This document shows, piece by piece, positions 1-8,555 of a DNA stretch of 64,000 bases. This DNA is from Streptomyces sp. ISL-11 (GTDB lineage: Bacteria > Actinomycetota > Actinomycetes > Streptomycetales > Streptomycetaceae), in assembly GCF_018614525.1 (NCBI RefSeq), contig NZ_JAGGOL010000008.1, positions 1 through 64,000 on the forward strand, in the 5' to 3' direction. The translations under genes and the position numbers were made by a program. The first letter of the stretch is position 1. The number at the start of each line of letters is the position of its first letter. The notes under the pieces are model-generated. The model did not search any database. It was given only the letters and a program-made list of their open reading frames with translations, and had not been told where the DNA came from.

Positions 1-1045
1 AGGCGTTGACGACGCCGTCGTCCTGGACGACGAGGTAATCGGCCTTCCCGTCGCCGTTGATGTCCACCCGGTAGTCACCGGGCGGTCCCTTGCGGGGCGG
101 GGTTCCGGGCCTGATGTCCACACGCTGCTTTATCCAGCCGTCGGCCGCGGCCTGAGCCACCCCGGTGTAGAAGGCGTCCGCCATCTTGACGTAGCCGCTG
201 TCCTTGGGGTGGAGGTCGTCATCGAGATCCTGCGTCGTGACGGCGCCCATGTCGACGAAGCCGACGTGCCGTCCCTTGGCCCGGCGCTCAGCGACCAGCT
301 GTGGGATCACGGCATTGAACCGCTCGATCCGCTGCTGGGTCCCGGCGTCCGCGGAGGGTACGAGCGAGGAGACCAGTACGGTCATGTCAGGGGCGGCCGA
401 CGTGATTTTGTCGACGAGTTCGCCGAGGCGTCGGGGAGCCGTGTCCACCTGATAGTTGTCGTGCATGTCGTTGGTGCCGATGTGGAGCAGCACCGTGTTC
501 GGCTTTGCTGCCGGAAGCCATCGGTCGATGTTGGCGGACAGGCCACCGATCTTCCAGCCCCAGTGACCTTCATGGTCGGGGTCGGGCAGCTTGCCGTTCC
601 GCTGGGACCCTACGAAGTCCAGATTGCTCGTGTGCGGAGCCAGCTGACTCCACAGGTCGTCGCGATAGCCGGCGCCGTTGGAGCTGCCGGCGCCATGGGT
701 GATCGAGTCACCCAGAGGCATCACTGCGAGCCGTGGCACCTTCCAGTTCTTCGCGAAGGCGTCGGGAGCCGCCGGGGGCGCCGCCGGGCGACTGTCGGCG
801 CTGGGCCTCGGCGACGGTGCCTTCTTGGTGGCGGCGGACGCGAGGTGTGCGCCTGCCGTCAGTGCGCCGACGGTCAGTGTTGCGACGAGGGCGCGTTTGG
901 CCAGTCGTGCCGGGGTGCGTGGTGAAAGCGCCCGTCGCCCCGACAGGTGGTGCTGGCCGGGACGTGATTCCCCGGCATGGGGATGGGATCTCTTGATCAA
1001 AGGAATGTCTTTCTGCCATGCCTGCCTCCGGACAAACGGAATCAC
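1..1045 (-). CDS. secreted SGNH/GDSL hydrolase with FG-GAP-like tail, 3' end missing
   Basis: Secreted esterase-type hydrolase, running off the left edge. Seen: an arginine-rich N-terminus and a hydrophobic stretch (LVATLTVGALTAGAHLASA, about residues 53-71) that fits a signal peptide. Then a Pro/Ala linker and the SGNH blocks: PLGDSITHG with Ser114 as the nucleophile, HIGTND near residue 190 and DDLHP near residue 277, which supply the Asp-His pair. After about residue 323 there is DINGDGKADYLVVQDDG, the start of an FG-GAP/VCBS-like calcium-loop repeat. The GTG at 1045 is the furthest upstream plausible start and has GGAGG just before it; a shorter start (TTG near 1000) is possible. Family knowledge says SGNH enzymes cleave esters of lipids or carbohydrates; the substrate here is unknown. 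The neighbours are also exported proteins, one with the same type of C-terminal repeats. Confidence 0.85.
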   Translation of the reverse strand, partial: MIPFVRRQAWQKDIPLIKRSHPHAGESRPGQHHLSGRRALSPRTPARLAKRALVATLTVGALTAGAHLASAATKKAPSPRPSADSRPAAPPAAPDAFAKNWKVPRLAVMPLGDSITHGAGSSNGAGYRDDLWSQLAPHTSNLDFVGSQRNGKLPDPDHEGHWGWKIGGLSANIDRWLPAAKPNTVLLHIGTNDMHDNYQVDTAPRRLGELVDKITSAAPDMTVLVSSLVPSADAGTQQRIERFNAVIPQLVAERRAKGRHVGFVDMGAVTTQDLDDDLHPKDSGYVKMADAFYTGVAQAAADGWIKQRVDIRPGTPPRKGPPGDYRVDINGDGKADYLVVQDDGVVNA

Positions 1046-1257
1046 GCCCTCCGATGTGAGAGCGTCACGGGTTTCTCAGGCGGGCTGAGCGTGACGATTC
1101 CGGTCGGGGCAATGCCTGTTCGGCTGAGGGGCTTGCCGCGGCCCAAGCCGCGACAAGCCCCATTCAGAAGCCGATGGTGATTCCGGGAGGACACTCCGGG
1201 ACGCTGCCGCCGGGAATGCCTGCCGATGCGGCCCTCAGGCCGACGATGCGGCTCGCC

Positions 1258-2862
1258 CTACTTGAGGAGATCGACCTCGCCATGTGTGCCGGCCGCGTCC
1301 ACGGCCGGGTACAGGCCGAGGTTGCCGTCGCTCCAGCGGACCAGGACGTCGCCAGGGCGGTTGTTGGCGGCGAAGGCTCCTGCCGTGACCGACAAGGTGT
1401 TCTTCCACGCGGAATCGGCGAGACGGAACTGGATCTCGTCGTGGAACGGCTTGGCTGAGGGGGTCACGCCCGGGAAGATGCTGGCCGAACCGTTCTGCCA
1501 GCGGACCAGCAGGTCGGAGGTCGCCTTGCCGGTGAACTCACCGGCACTGACCTGCGTGATGTAGGTGCCGGCGGGCAGCGCCTTCTGCAGCTGAATCTCG
1601 CCCATCAGCTTGTTCGTACCGAGGTCGGGGAACAGCGAAATAGAGCCGTCCTTCCAGACGACGAGCACGTCATCACGCAGAGCGTTGGCGGTGTACCTGC
1701 CGACCGTGGTCAGCGTGGCGTAATCCTTCCAGGTCGCGTTGGCGGGCCTGAGCTGCTCTTCCTTGCTGAACCCGTTCTGGTCGACGTGGGAGAACCACGT
1801 GACCTCTCCCGATTCCCAACTGACCATCAGCCCGTCGGAACCGCTTCCGGTGAAGTTGCCGCCCGAGACGGTCTTGGCGCCCTTCCAACCGCTGCCCGAG
1901 ATCTTGTGCTCGGCGGTGAAGGGATACTTCGGGTCGTTGTTGTCGGCGCCCTGGAAGATGCTGGCCGAGCCGTCCGCCCAGGTGACGAAGAGGTCCATGT
2001 GCCGGCTGCCGCCGGGGGCGCCGCCGGTGAAGTAACCCGGGACCAGGTGCTTGGCCTCGGTCCACTTCTTGCCCTTAAGAAGGTCACGGGGGGCAGTGGT
2101 GGTCTGGATCCAGGAGGCTATGTCGTCGACGCGGGTGTCGATGGCGGTCGTGCGGGTTTCCTTCTCGTCGGTGCCGAGGCACCCACCCTGCCAGGAGCGG
2201 CTGTTGACGCCGGCCAGCTCGAACCGGCCGCCGACGTCACGGAAGGTCGGCCCGCCGGTGTCGCCCTGGCAGATCGCCGTGCCCTCGGTCTTGGGAGCGA
2301 GGCCGATCGTGGTCTTGTCGACGGCCCCTACGGCGAACTTCGCGTAGTGCAGGCGGTCGGGGGCCCACTCGTCCTTGGTGCGGCCGTAGCCCGATGCCCA
2401 GAGGTCCTGGCCGCTGATGGGCGCGTTGGGGCTGATGTTCACGGGTGAGACGCCGGCTACGGGCTTGGCGAGTTTGGCCAGCACCAAATCGCGGTCATCG
2501 CGGGGCGCCAGCTCGACGACGTCGACGACGCTGCCGGTTTCCCGGGTCAGGTCGGAGCGGCCGATGGTGGCGGTCGTCTTGAGACTGGGCGCGAGCGGGC
2601 CAGCGGGGACCTTGAGGCCCTGAGCAGGGTCGTCGACGAAGCAACTGGCGGCGGTGACCAGCCACTGCGGTGCCACAAGGGCGGCGGAGCAGCCGTGCTT
2701 GTTGCCCTCGGCGCCGATGTCCAGCTTGGCGGTGAAGGCGAACGAGTCGTTGACGGGCTGACCGACGATGGCGTGGGCCGGGGCGGCCGTCAGCGTGCTC
2801 GCGGTGGCAGCGGTAAAGAGCAGTCCTGCGAGCCACGCTGTGCGCGGACGTCTGGCAGACAT
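1258..2862 (-). CDS. secreted trypsin-fold protein with degenerate catalytic site and propeller-like repeats
   Basis: 534-residue exported protein. Residues 1-31 are a signal peptide ending APAHA, then IVGQPV at the normal chymotrypsin-family N-terminus. The S1 fold spans about 32-253 and keeps paired cysteines, but the active-site motif TAAHC reads TAASC (Ser73 for His) and GDSGGP reads GDTGGP (Thr202 for Ser). Only the Asp region (RDDRDLVLAKL, Asp125) is intact. It should therefore be a poor or dead protease (inference). Residues about 260-534 hold five blocks of the type DLFVTWADGSASIFQG and DVLVRWSDGNLGLYP, resembling FG-GAP/propeller repeats that bind partners or glycans. ATG start with an AAGGAAG-like site upstream. 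It lies between the SGNH hydrolase and a small exported protein, all on the minus strand. Confidence 0.85.
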   Translation of the reverse strand: MSARRPRTAWLAGLLFTAATASTLTAAPAHAIVGQPVNDSFAFTAKLDIGAEGNKHGCSAALVAPQWLVTAASCFVDDPAQGLKVPAGPLAPSLKTTATIGRSDLTRETGSVVDVVELAPRDDRDLVLAKLAKPVAGVSPVNISPNAPISGQDLWASGYGRTKDEWAPDRLHYAKFAVGAVDKTTIGLAPKTEGTAICQGDTGGPTFRDVGGRFELAGVNSRSWQGGCLGTDEKETRTTAIDTRVDDIASWIQTTTAPRDLLKGKKWTEAKHLVPGYFTGGAPGGSRHMDLFVTWADGSASIFQGADNNDPKYPFTAEHKISGSGWKGAKTVSGGNFTGSGSDGLMVSWESGEVTWFSHVDQNGFSKEEQLRPANATWKDYATLTTVGRYTANALRDDVLVVWKDGSISLFPDLGTNKLMGEIQLQKALPAGTYITQVSAGEFTGKATSDLLVRWQNGSASIFPGVTPSAKPFHDEIQFRLADSAWKNTLSVTAGAFAANNRPGDVLVRWSDGNLGLYPAVDAAGTHGEVDLLK

Positions 2863-2944
2863 GTGTTTCTTCCTTGTTCAGTGAACTCTTCGCTGTGTGA
2901 CGCTGGCCGACTGGGAGTCGGGTTCCTTAGGCGGCGTGTACGCC

Positions 2945-3460
2945 TCAGCCAGTGACGCGGAGCTCCAGCAGGACGGCGCGCTTGGTCGTGTCAACGGATT
3001 CACCGAACGGCTTGTAGTCGTTCTTGGGGGCGTCGATCAGGGTGTCCTTGCCGTCCACGGTGATTTTGGCCTGAACGGGGTGGTCCTCCGTCCAGATGCC
3101 ATACGCATCGGGCAGCTTGAGGAGAAGGCGGCCCTGCTTGCCCTTGACGGCGAAGCAGAATTTCCCCACCCGGGACCTGACCTCGATGTCGTGGGTGTTC
3201 GAGCAGTCGGTCAGCGTGATGCGCCCGTCGCCCTTGTACAGCTCGATCCCCTTCTCCTTGAGGATTTTGGCTGAATCGGGGTACTCGAACTTCTCGACGG
3301 CGAAGGGCATGTCGGTGTCGCCGGATCCGGCGACGGCGGCCGAGGGCGCGGCCTGCACCGGTCCAGGCTGAGCTACTGACGAGGTCGTCAAGCCCACAAC
3401 AAGGGCAACTGCCGCAATGGCGCCAGAAGTAAGTATTTTTCGGACATTAAGCATTGCCAT
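2945..3460 (-). CDS. small exported protein of unknown function
   Basis: 171-residue protein with a clear signal peptide (KILTSGAIAAVALVVGLTTSSVAQ). The rest is a compact charged domain of about 130 residues with two cysteines (in TDCSNTH and KFCFAV) that could form a disulfide. I do not recognise the family. The first ATG in the frame is at 3469, but the GGAG motif (3470-3473) sits nine bases before the ATG at 3460, which is why that start is preferred; a GTG at 3466 is three bases away. It is 82 bp upstream of, and on the same strand as, the trypsin-fold gene, so the two may be cotranscribed. It is divergent from the ALF/Hint protein. Confidence 0.75.
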   Translation of the reverse strand: MAMLNVRKILTSGAIAAVALVVGLTTSSVAQPGPVQAAPSAAVAGSGDTDMPFAVEKFEYPDSAKILKEKGIELYKGDGRITLTDCSNTHDIEVRSRVGKFCFAVKGKQGRLLLKLPDAYGIWTEDHPVQAKITVDGKDTLIDAPKNDYKPFGESVDTTKRAVLLELRVTG

Positions 3461-3549
3461 GCTCACCATCTCCGGTTCACGAGTTGGGGTCAGGGTGTGA
3501 CGCTCTGCGATGTCCGTAGTAAAGCATATGTATGATGCACTCCTACGTT

Positions 3550-3574
3550 CCCTCAGTTAGTCCTGGCCTGAGGG
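3550..3574. other. inverted repeat in the divergent promoter region of the ALF/Hint gene
   Basis: CCCTCAG at 3550-3556 is matched by CTGAGGG at 3568-3574 with an 11-base gap. It lies in the 264-bp region between the small exported protein (leftward) and the ALF-repeat protein (rightward), next to an AT-rich patch around 3520-3540. It could be an operator or a 5' leader hairpin; nothing more can be said from sequence. Confidence 0.3.
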
Positions 3575-3724
3575 GAGTTGCGGCATCTCGGGGGGGATGG
3601 TCGCGCCCATCGCATTTCTCGATCCGCGGCCGCCCGCACTGTGTGTCGGCCGCGCGAAGCGGTGCGGCCCGACGCCGGTGTGTGGCTTGCCTCGTCCCGG
3701 ACCGAGCAGAAAAGAGACCGCTGC

Positions 3725-6700
3725 ATGAGACAGCGACCACGCTCCAGAACTGGAGCGCCACAACCTCCCAGAGACTCACGGACAAGAGGACGAGGGCTGT
3801 CAGGCCTGCGTAATGCCTGTGCCGTGCTGCTTCCTGTGGCCCTCGTTGCGGGCCTCCTTGGTGCCGCGCCGGTCGCAGCGGCGGATGAGGCAGAGGGCGC
3901 AGAGTGGCAGCGATTGTTGGATCGCGGCCTGATAGTCAACTCTTGGACGAACGGCGGGCCCGGTATCAAGAGGGCGGCTGAAGAGGCGCTCCTGGGTACT
4001 GACGAGGACATCAAGAAGTTCCTCGCGGCCAAGGACGGAATCCAGTACGACGACGACTACATTGACGCCAGCCGCGTGTTCAACGTGGGTGGTCCTCAGG
4101 TACGGGAAGCTGCGAAGAAGGCGCTGAAGGGCACTCCGGCGGACCTGCAGGCGTTCTTGAAGGATGGTTGGAAGGCCCCTCTTGAGAACGACCAGCGCGT
4201 CGAGGCGTCCCGGATCGTCTACTACGGGAGCAACGGCGTCAAGGAAGCAGGCAAGGCGGCACTGAAAGGTTCGCCTGCTGACATCGTGAAGTTCCTTGAA
4301 GTCGGCCAGTACGACGCGCGCGAGACGGACGATGAGATTCTCGTCTCAGGGATCGTCAGCGCGGGAGGCCCGAATGTGAAGGCTGCCGGGAAGCTCGCGC
4401 TCAAGGGCACCCCGGCGGACAGGGTCGAGTTCCTGGAGGTGGGCCAGTTCACGGCTCGCAACCGTGACCAGGAGCACGCCACCATCGCCGAGCTCACCGA
4501 GCAGGCCGAGAAGGCCGGGCTCCGGGCGGAACAGGCAACCGAATCGTCTCAGAACGCGTCGGCCCGTGCGGTTGCGGCCTCCGAACTGGCCAAGGAATCC
4601 GCGGCGAAGGCGGCCAAGGAAACCAAGGCGGCGAAGGACGACTCCAAGAAAGCCGCTGTCAAGGCCCAACAGGCTGCTGACGCGGCACGGGCCGCTGCCA
4701 GCGCCGCCCAGCAGGCGATCGGCGCGGCCAACGCCGCCCAGCGCTCGGCTCGTATCGCCGCCACGGCCGCTGCTCAGACCGCGAGCGCGGCTAATGCTGC
4801 GGCTGAGGCAGCCACCCGGGCGTACAACGCTTCCATAGCCGCCGCAGGGGATGCGGGCAAGGCGGAGGACGCCAAGAACTACGCGAAGCAGGCACGCGCG
4901 GCAGCGGGTCTTGCGAAGAGGTCGGCCGCTGCCGCTACGCAGGCGGGCAATGCATCCGCGGCTGCTCGGGAGGCGGCAAAGGCCTCGCGGAGCGCCAGCG
5001 CCAACGCCGACGCCGCAGCCGATGCCGCCGATGAGGCGAGCGGGTACGCGGACGCGGCAGGAATCCACTCGGGTGAGGCGAAGGCAGCGGCCGCGGAGAC
5101 TCGTCGGCACGCACGGGAGGCGCACCGCGCGGCGAGTGCGGCCGAGTCACTGGCCGGCAAGTCCGCCAGTGCCGCCTACGAGGCGCGGGACGCGGCCAAC
5201 TCGGCCGCTGACCATGCGAACAAGGCGGCAGATGCCGCAGAGGATGCTGCCAAGCACGCGGGCGAGGCGAAGGACGCGGCTACGGAGTCGGCCAAGCAGG
5301 CCGACGCGGCGAAGCAGGCAGCCGACGCGGCGACCATGGCGGTCTCGACGGCCAAGAATGTCTTCGCGGTCGCGCGAGAGATTGAGGCGGAAGACCTCAC
5401 CACTCGCACTGCGGCTGGTATTGAGCGCGCCAAATCCGAGAAGGCGCAGGCGGAGAAATTCACGTCCACCGCTGCCGCCCAGGCGCTAGAGGCCAGGAAG
5501 CTGGACGACACCGCCAAGGCTCTGGGCACGGAAGCAGCCAAGCCTGACGTCGATGTCAAGGCGACCGCCGCCAAGGGCCGCGACCTCGCACTGCGGGCAC
5601 TGAAGATCCGAGGGCCCTTCGGTCAAGAAGCCGCCACCCAGGCCTTGGCCGGCACGGACAGCGACGTCATGGAGTACCTGCGCAGCGGTTGGGAGCGGGC
5701 AGGGCTGGACGAAATGCGTCAGCAGGTCGTCGATCTCTCGGTTCAGAGCCCCTACGAATCCGTCCGCACGGCTGCCCAGGAAGCGCTCAAGGGCAGCGAT
5801 CAGCAGATCAGGGACTTCTACACCACCGGTCAGTACACGGCCGGAGCTACGGACTACGACATCCGAGTCTCGCAGGTCAACAGCGCCGGCGGACCTGGCG
5901 TGAAGGCGGCAGCCAAGGCTGCCATGGCCAGCAAGGACCCCAAGGTCTTGGCTGCCTTCATATCCAACGGGCAGTACCAGGCATTGAACGATGACGAACT
6001 GGTGCTGGCTTCCAGACTTGTCAACGATGGCGGTCCGGAGGTGAAGGCAGCGGCCAAGGTCGCCCTGTCCGGATCTGCGGACAAACTGCACAGGTTCATC
6101 CAGGTCGGGCAGTACATGGCCGACCGCAAGGACCAGCTCGCCGCCACTCATATCGCCCAGCTCCAGGTTCTGATCGACCAAGGTTCCAAGATCCAGGCCA
6201 AGGCCCAGGAGAACCGCTGGATAGCCGCCAAGGCCGCTGCCGTCGCCAAGGGCGCCTCGGCTGATGCGCAGAAGGCGGCAGGCGAGGCCCAGAAGTCGGC
6301 TGACCAGGCCAAGGGGTACGCGGCCGACGCCGACAAGTCGGCGCGCCAGGCGGAGAACTCTGCCGCCAAGGCGGCGCAGTCCGCCACTACCGCACGCAAC
6401 GCTGCCACCGCTGCCGATCGAGATGCCGATGACGCCACTGCATCCGCAGCCCAGGCCGAGTTCTCGGCCAACTACGCCCGTGACTCGGCCAGCGAGGCGG
6501 CTGGGTACGCAGACGATGCTCACCGTTCCGCCCTGGCCGCAGGTAAAGGCGCCAAGGAAGCGAAGGCTCTCGCCGCCGAGGCTTGGAAAGATGTACTGAA
6601 GAAGCGCCAGGCGGAGCAGGCCGAAGCGCAGCGGCTGGCCGAGCAACGGCGGAAGCAGCAGGAGAAGGAGCGGAAGGAGAAAGAGAAGAGGGTCTGTCGT

Positions 6701-7750
6701 TCTACGCCCCTCCATGCCGGCAATGAGCTGAGCGGCATGGCCTGCACGAGGGGGCCGGGCGAGTGGGTCTGGGACAAGGAGCTGCCTGACCCGGGCCTGG
6801 CCAAAATCCTCCTCTGGAACCTCACTCCGATCGGCGATATCGAGGATTGTGCGGAGAATCCCGGGCTGGGTAAGTGCTCGCTGGCTGCGCTGTCGATCCT
6901 GCCTATCGGCAGGTTCAGGGCAGTTCAAAAGCTGGAGGAGGGCGTCGAAGGCGCGGTAAAAGGGTCACGGGTCGGAAGGAGAGGGATAGAATGCGCCACG
7001 TGCTTCCTTGCTGGCACTAAGGTTCTCATGGCGGATAACTCGACACAGAACATCGAGTCCATCAAGGTCGGCGACCTGGTGACTGCCACGGATCCTGTCA
7101 GTGGTGAGACAGGCCAGCGTAAGGTGACGGATCTGATCGTCACTGAGCACGACAAATTCTTCAATGAGTTGACCATAGAGACTCCTCAGGGTGCTGAACG
7201 TCTCACTGCCACCTATGAGCACCCCTTCTGGTCGCCATCGCAAGAGAGCTGGGTCGAGGCTGCGCAGCTCCGTCCGGGCATGACCCTCAAGGCTGCCGAC
7301 GGAAGCGCTGTCAAGGTTGAGGGAAATCGCTCCTTTGCGAAAACCGCCAAGACCTACAATCTGACCGTTGATGACCTGCATACATACTATGTACTCGCAG
7401 GTAGCACGCCGGTTCTGGTGCACAATTCCGATCCCTGTGGCCCGGACCTGGGAGCGTCCTGGAAACCGAAGCCTGCATCGCAGGTTTGCGGAACGGGGGG
7501 ATGTGAGAAGGTTGCCGACCATATTCAGTCGGTCATTGGCGGAGACATCATGCGAATCACTGATAAGTATGGTGCGCCGCAGCTCGGTAAGTATCGTGGC
7601 ATAGACAGCGGGTGGAATTACCACGATGTCGTCGTCAAGGATGGTCGAGTGTTCGACGCCGTAACCGGGAGGCGAGGCGAAGCAATTGATCAGTATCGGG
7701 CTAACTTCGAATATGGCGACGACCTCGTCTTCAGTCCAGCTCCTAGATAG
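3725..7750 (+). CDS. ALF-repeat / coiled-coil / Hint polymorphic toxin with papain-like C-terminal domain
   Basis: 1341-residue exported effector. In order: arginine-rich N-terminus; signal peptide (about 29-52, ending PVAAADEA); four ALF-type repeats (about 84-255, such as EAGKAALKGSPADIVKFL); a long Ala-rich coiled coil (about 256-566); four more ALF repeats (about 622-800); a second coiled coil ending in KQQEKERKEKEKR; then a Hint/intein-like domain from Cys1093 (CFLAGTKVLMADNS) with TYEHPFW and an ending VLVHN-S at 1234/1235. Residues 1235-1341 are the presumed toxin: GGCEKVADHI (Cys1260), NYHDVVVKDGRVFDAV (His1300, Asp1311), the Cys-His-Asp order of papain-fold toxins (protease or deamidase). 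Hint domains in polymorphic toxins self-cleave to free the toxin. The C-terminal module is less GC-rich and uses rarer codons than the body, which suggests module exchange. The start rests on ATG position and a GAGA site; GTG starts upstream exist. An immunity candidate follows after 11 bp. Confidence 0.85.
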   Translation: MRQRPRSRTGAPQPPRDSRTRGRGLSGLRNACAVLLPVALVAGLLGAAPVAAADEAEGAEWQRLLDRGLIVNSWTNGGPGIKRAAEEALLGTDEDIKKFLAAKDGIQYDDDYIDASRVFNVGGPQVREAAKKALKGTPADLQAFLKDGWKAPLENDQRVEASRIVYYGSNGVKEAGKAALKGSPADIVKFLEVGQYDARETDDEILVSGIVSAGGPNVKAAGKLALKGTPADRVEFLEVGQFTARNRDQEHATIAELTEQAEKAGLRAEQATESSQNASARAVAASELAKESAAKAAKETKAAKDDSKKAAVKAQQAADAARAAASAAQQAIGAANAAQRSARIAATAAAQTASAANAAAEAATRAYNASIAAAGDAGKAEDAKNYAKQARAAAGLAKRSAAAATQAGNASAAAREAAKASRSASANADAAADAADEASGYADAAGIHSGEAKAAAAETRRHAREAHRAASAAESLAGKSASAAYEARDAANSAADHANKAADAAEDAAKHAGEAKDAATESAKQADAAKQAADAATMAVSTAKNVFAVAREIEAEDLTTRTAAGIERAKSEKAQAEKFTSTAAAQALEARKLDDTAKALGTEAAKPDVDVKATAAKGRDLALRALKIRGPFGQEAATQALAGTDSDVMEYLRSGWERAGLDEMRQQVVDLSVQSPYESVRTAAQEALKGSDQQIRDFYTTGQYTAGATDYDIRVSQVNSAGGPGVKAAAKAAMASKDPKVLAAFISNGQYQALNDDELVLASRLVNDGGPEVKAAAKVALSGSADKLHRFIQVGQYMADRKDQLAATHIAQLQVLIDQGSKIQAKAQENRWIAAKAAAVAKGASADAQKAAGEAQKSADQAKGYAADADKSARQAENSAAKAAQSATTARNAATAADRDADDATASAAQAEFSANYARDSASEAAGYADDAHRSALAAGKGAKEAKALAAEAWKDVLKKRQAEQAEAQRLAEQRRKQQEKERKEKEKRVCRSTPLHAGNELSGMACTRGPGEWVWDKELPDPGLAKILLWNLTPIGDIEDCAENPGLGKCSLAALSILPIGRFRAVQKLEEGVEGAVKGSRVGRRGIECATCFLAGTKVLMADNSTQNIESIKVGDLVTATDPVSGETGQRKVTDLIVTEHDKFFNELTIETPQGAERLTATYEHPFWSPSQESWVEAAQLRPGMTLKAADGSAVKVEGNRSFAKTAKTYNLTVDDLHTYYVLAGSTPVLVHNSDPCGPDLGASWKPKPASQVCGTGGCEKVADHIQSVIGGDIMRITDKYGAPQLGKYRGIDSGWNYHDVVVKDGRVFDAVTGRRGEAIDQYRANFEYGDDLVFSPAPR

Positions 7751-7761
7751 CAGGTGACAGC

Positions 7762-8106
7762 ATGGATCTTCGTGGCAGGATTGCCGACGCTCGTAGGCGT
7801 CCTAACTTGTACGGCTTGACCACATTCGGCGAGGTGGCTGCATTTGTGACCGGCATGGATGCCGCGACCGAATGGAGATTCCTCGAAGGGTTTCGTGAGT
7901 GGCTAGCTGTCAGGTCAGATCTTGGAGCCAATCTCGCGTGGCAGGTTCTGGTAATAAGAATCGCCTACCCAGATGAGGTCGGCGACTTCTGGGTTGCGGC
8001 CTCGCATAGGGAAAGCAGCGAAGCGGTTGCCGTCCTCTTCGATGAACTGCATTCCTTCTTGACGGATCGGGGAACGTGCGACTCGGAATGGCCTCAGCGA
8101 GACTGA
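7762..8106 (+). CDS. probable immunity protein for the upstream papain-like toxin
   Basis: 114-residue cytosolic protein with no signal peptide or membrane segment. It starts MDLRGRIADARRRPNLYG and continues with a helical GFREWLAVR segment and acidic patches. ATG with AGGTGAC upstream, 11 bp after the stop of the Hint-toxin gene. Position, size, acidity and lower GC match the immunity genes that sit directly after polymorphic toxins. Function is inferred from context: it should bind and neutralise the 107-residue toxin domain. A likely terminator follows within 10 bp, so toxin and immunity form a closed two-gene unit. Confidence 0.7.
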   Translation: MDLRGRIADARRRPNLYGLTTFGEVAAFVTGMDAATEWRFLEGFREWLAVRSDLGANLAWQVLVIRIAYPDEVGDFWVAASHRESSEAVAVLFDELHSFLTDRGTCDSEWPQRD

Positions 8107-8115
8107 AATAGAAGG

Positions 8116-8150
8116 AGGCCCCGCCCGGGGAGGGATGCTGGGTGGGGCTT
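8116..8150 (+). terminator. hairpin terminator after the toxin-immunity pair
   Basis: AGGCCCCGCCC (8116-8126) pairs with GGGTGGGGCTT (8140-8150) through 11 bp with two G-T wobbles and a 13-base loop, starting nine bases after the immunity stop codon. The T-run after the stem is short. Confidence 0.6.
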
Positions 8151-8549
8151 CTGGGGAGCTTGACGGCAACGGTGATGGCAACGTCAGTGGGTTACGGTTG
8201 CGGCGGGTGGGGTGTCAGAGCCTCATCCTCGACGCTGAGCGGCAGTCTCGAGGTTGTCGGTGTCGATGGCTTGGGGTCGACGGCGGAGTTGGACACGACC
8301 GCAGACACCAGCGGTGACGCCGATTGGGTTGCATGTTTCGGCGACCTGGACACACGGAGGCCGGGCCGCTCCTTGATCGCTTACCTGAGCGCCCTCCGTA
8401 CGATGAGGCCTCAATCCCGTTCAGAACCTTGACGGGATCTACTCCGGACAGCTCAGCTTAGAGTTCATATGTTGTACGGATGGCCGGGCTCCAGTGCTGT
8501 GGTTCGGTCGAGGGGACGGCCGTCGTGCCGCCCCGTGAGGCGGGAGTGG
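8151..8549. other. intergenic stretch without a recognisable gene
   Basis: About 400 bp between the toxin-immunity unit and the ROK regulator. Short open frames exist on both strands (for example 8142-8432 forward and 8223-8414 reverse), but none has a good ribosome binding site, a recognisable motif or convincing codon-position bias. The last 90 bp are AT-richer (CATATGTTGTAC near 8467) and may hold the regulator promoter. This could be decayed remnant DNA at the edge of the accessory block. Confidence 0.4.
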
Positions 8550-8555
8550 ATGGGC

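Noticed and set aside
8142..8432. 96-codon open frame after the immunity gene
   Set aside because: No ribosome binding site, no motif, and it begins inside the terminator hairpin.
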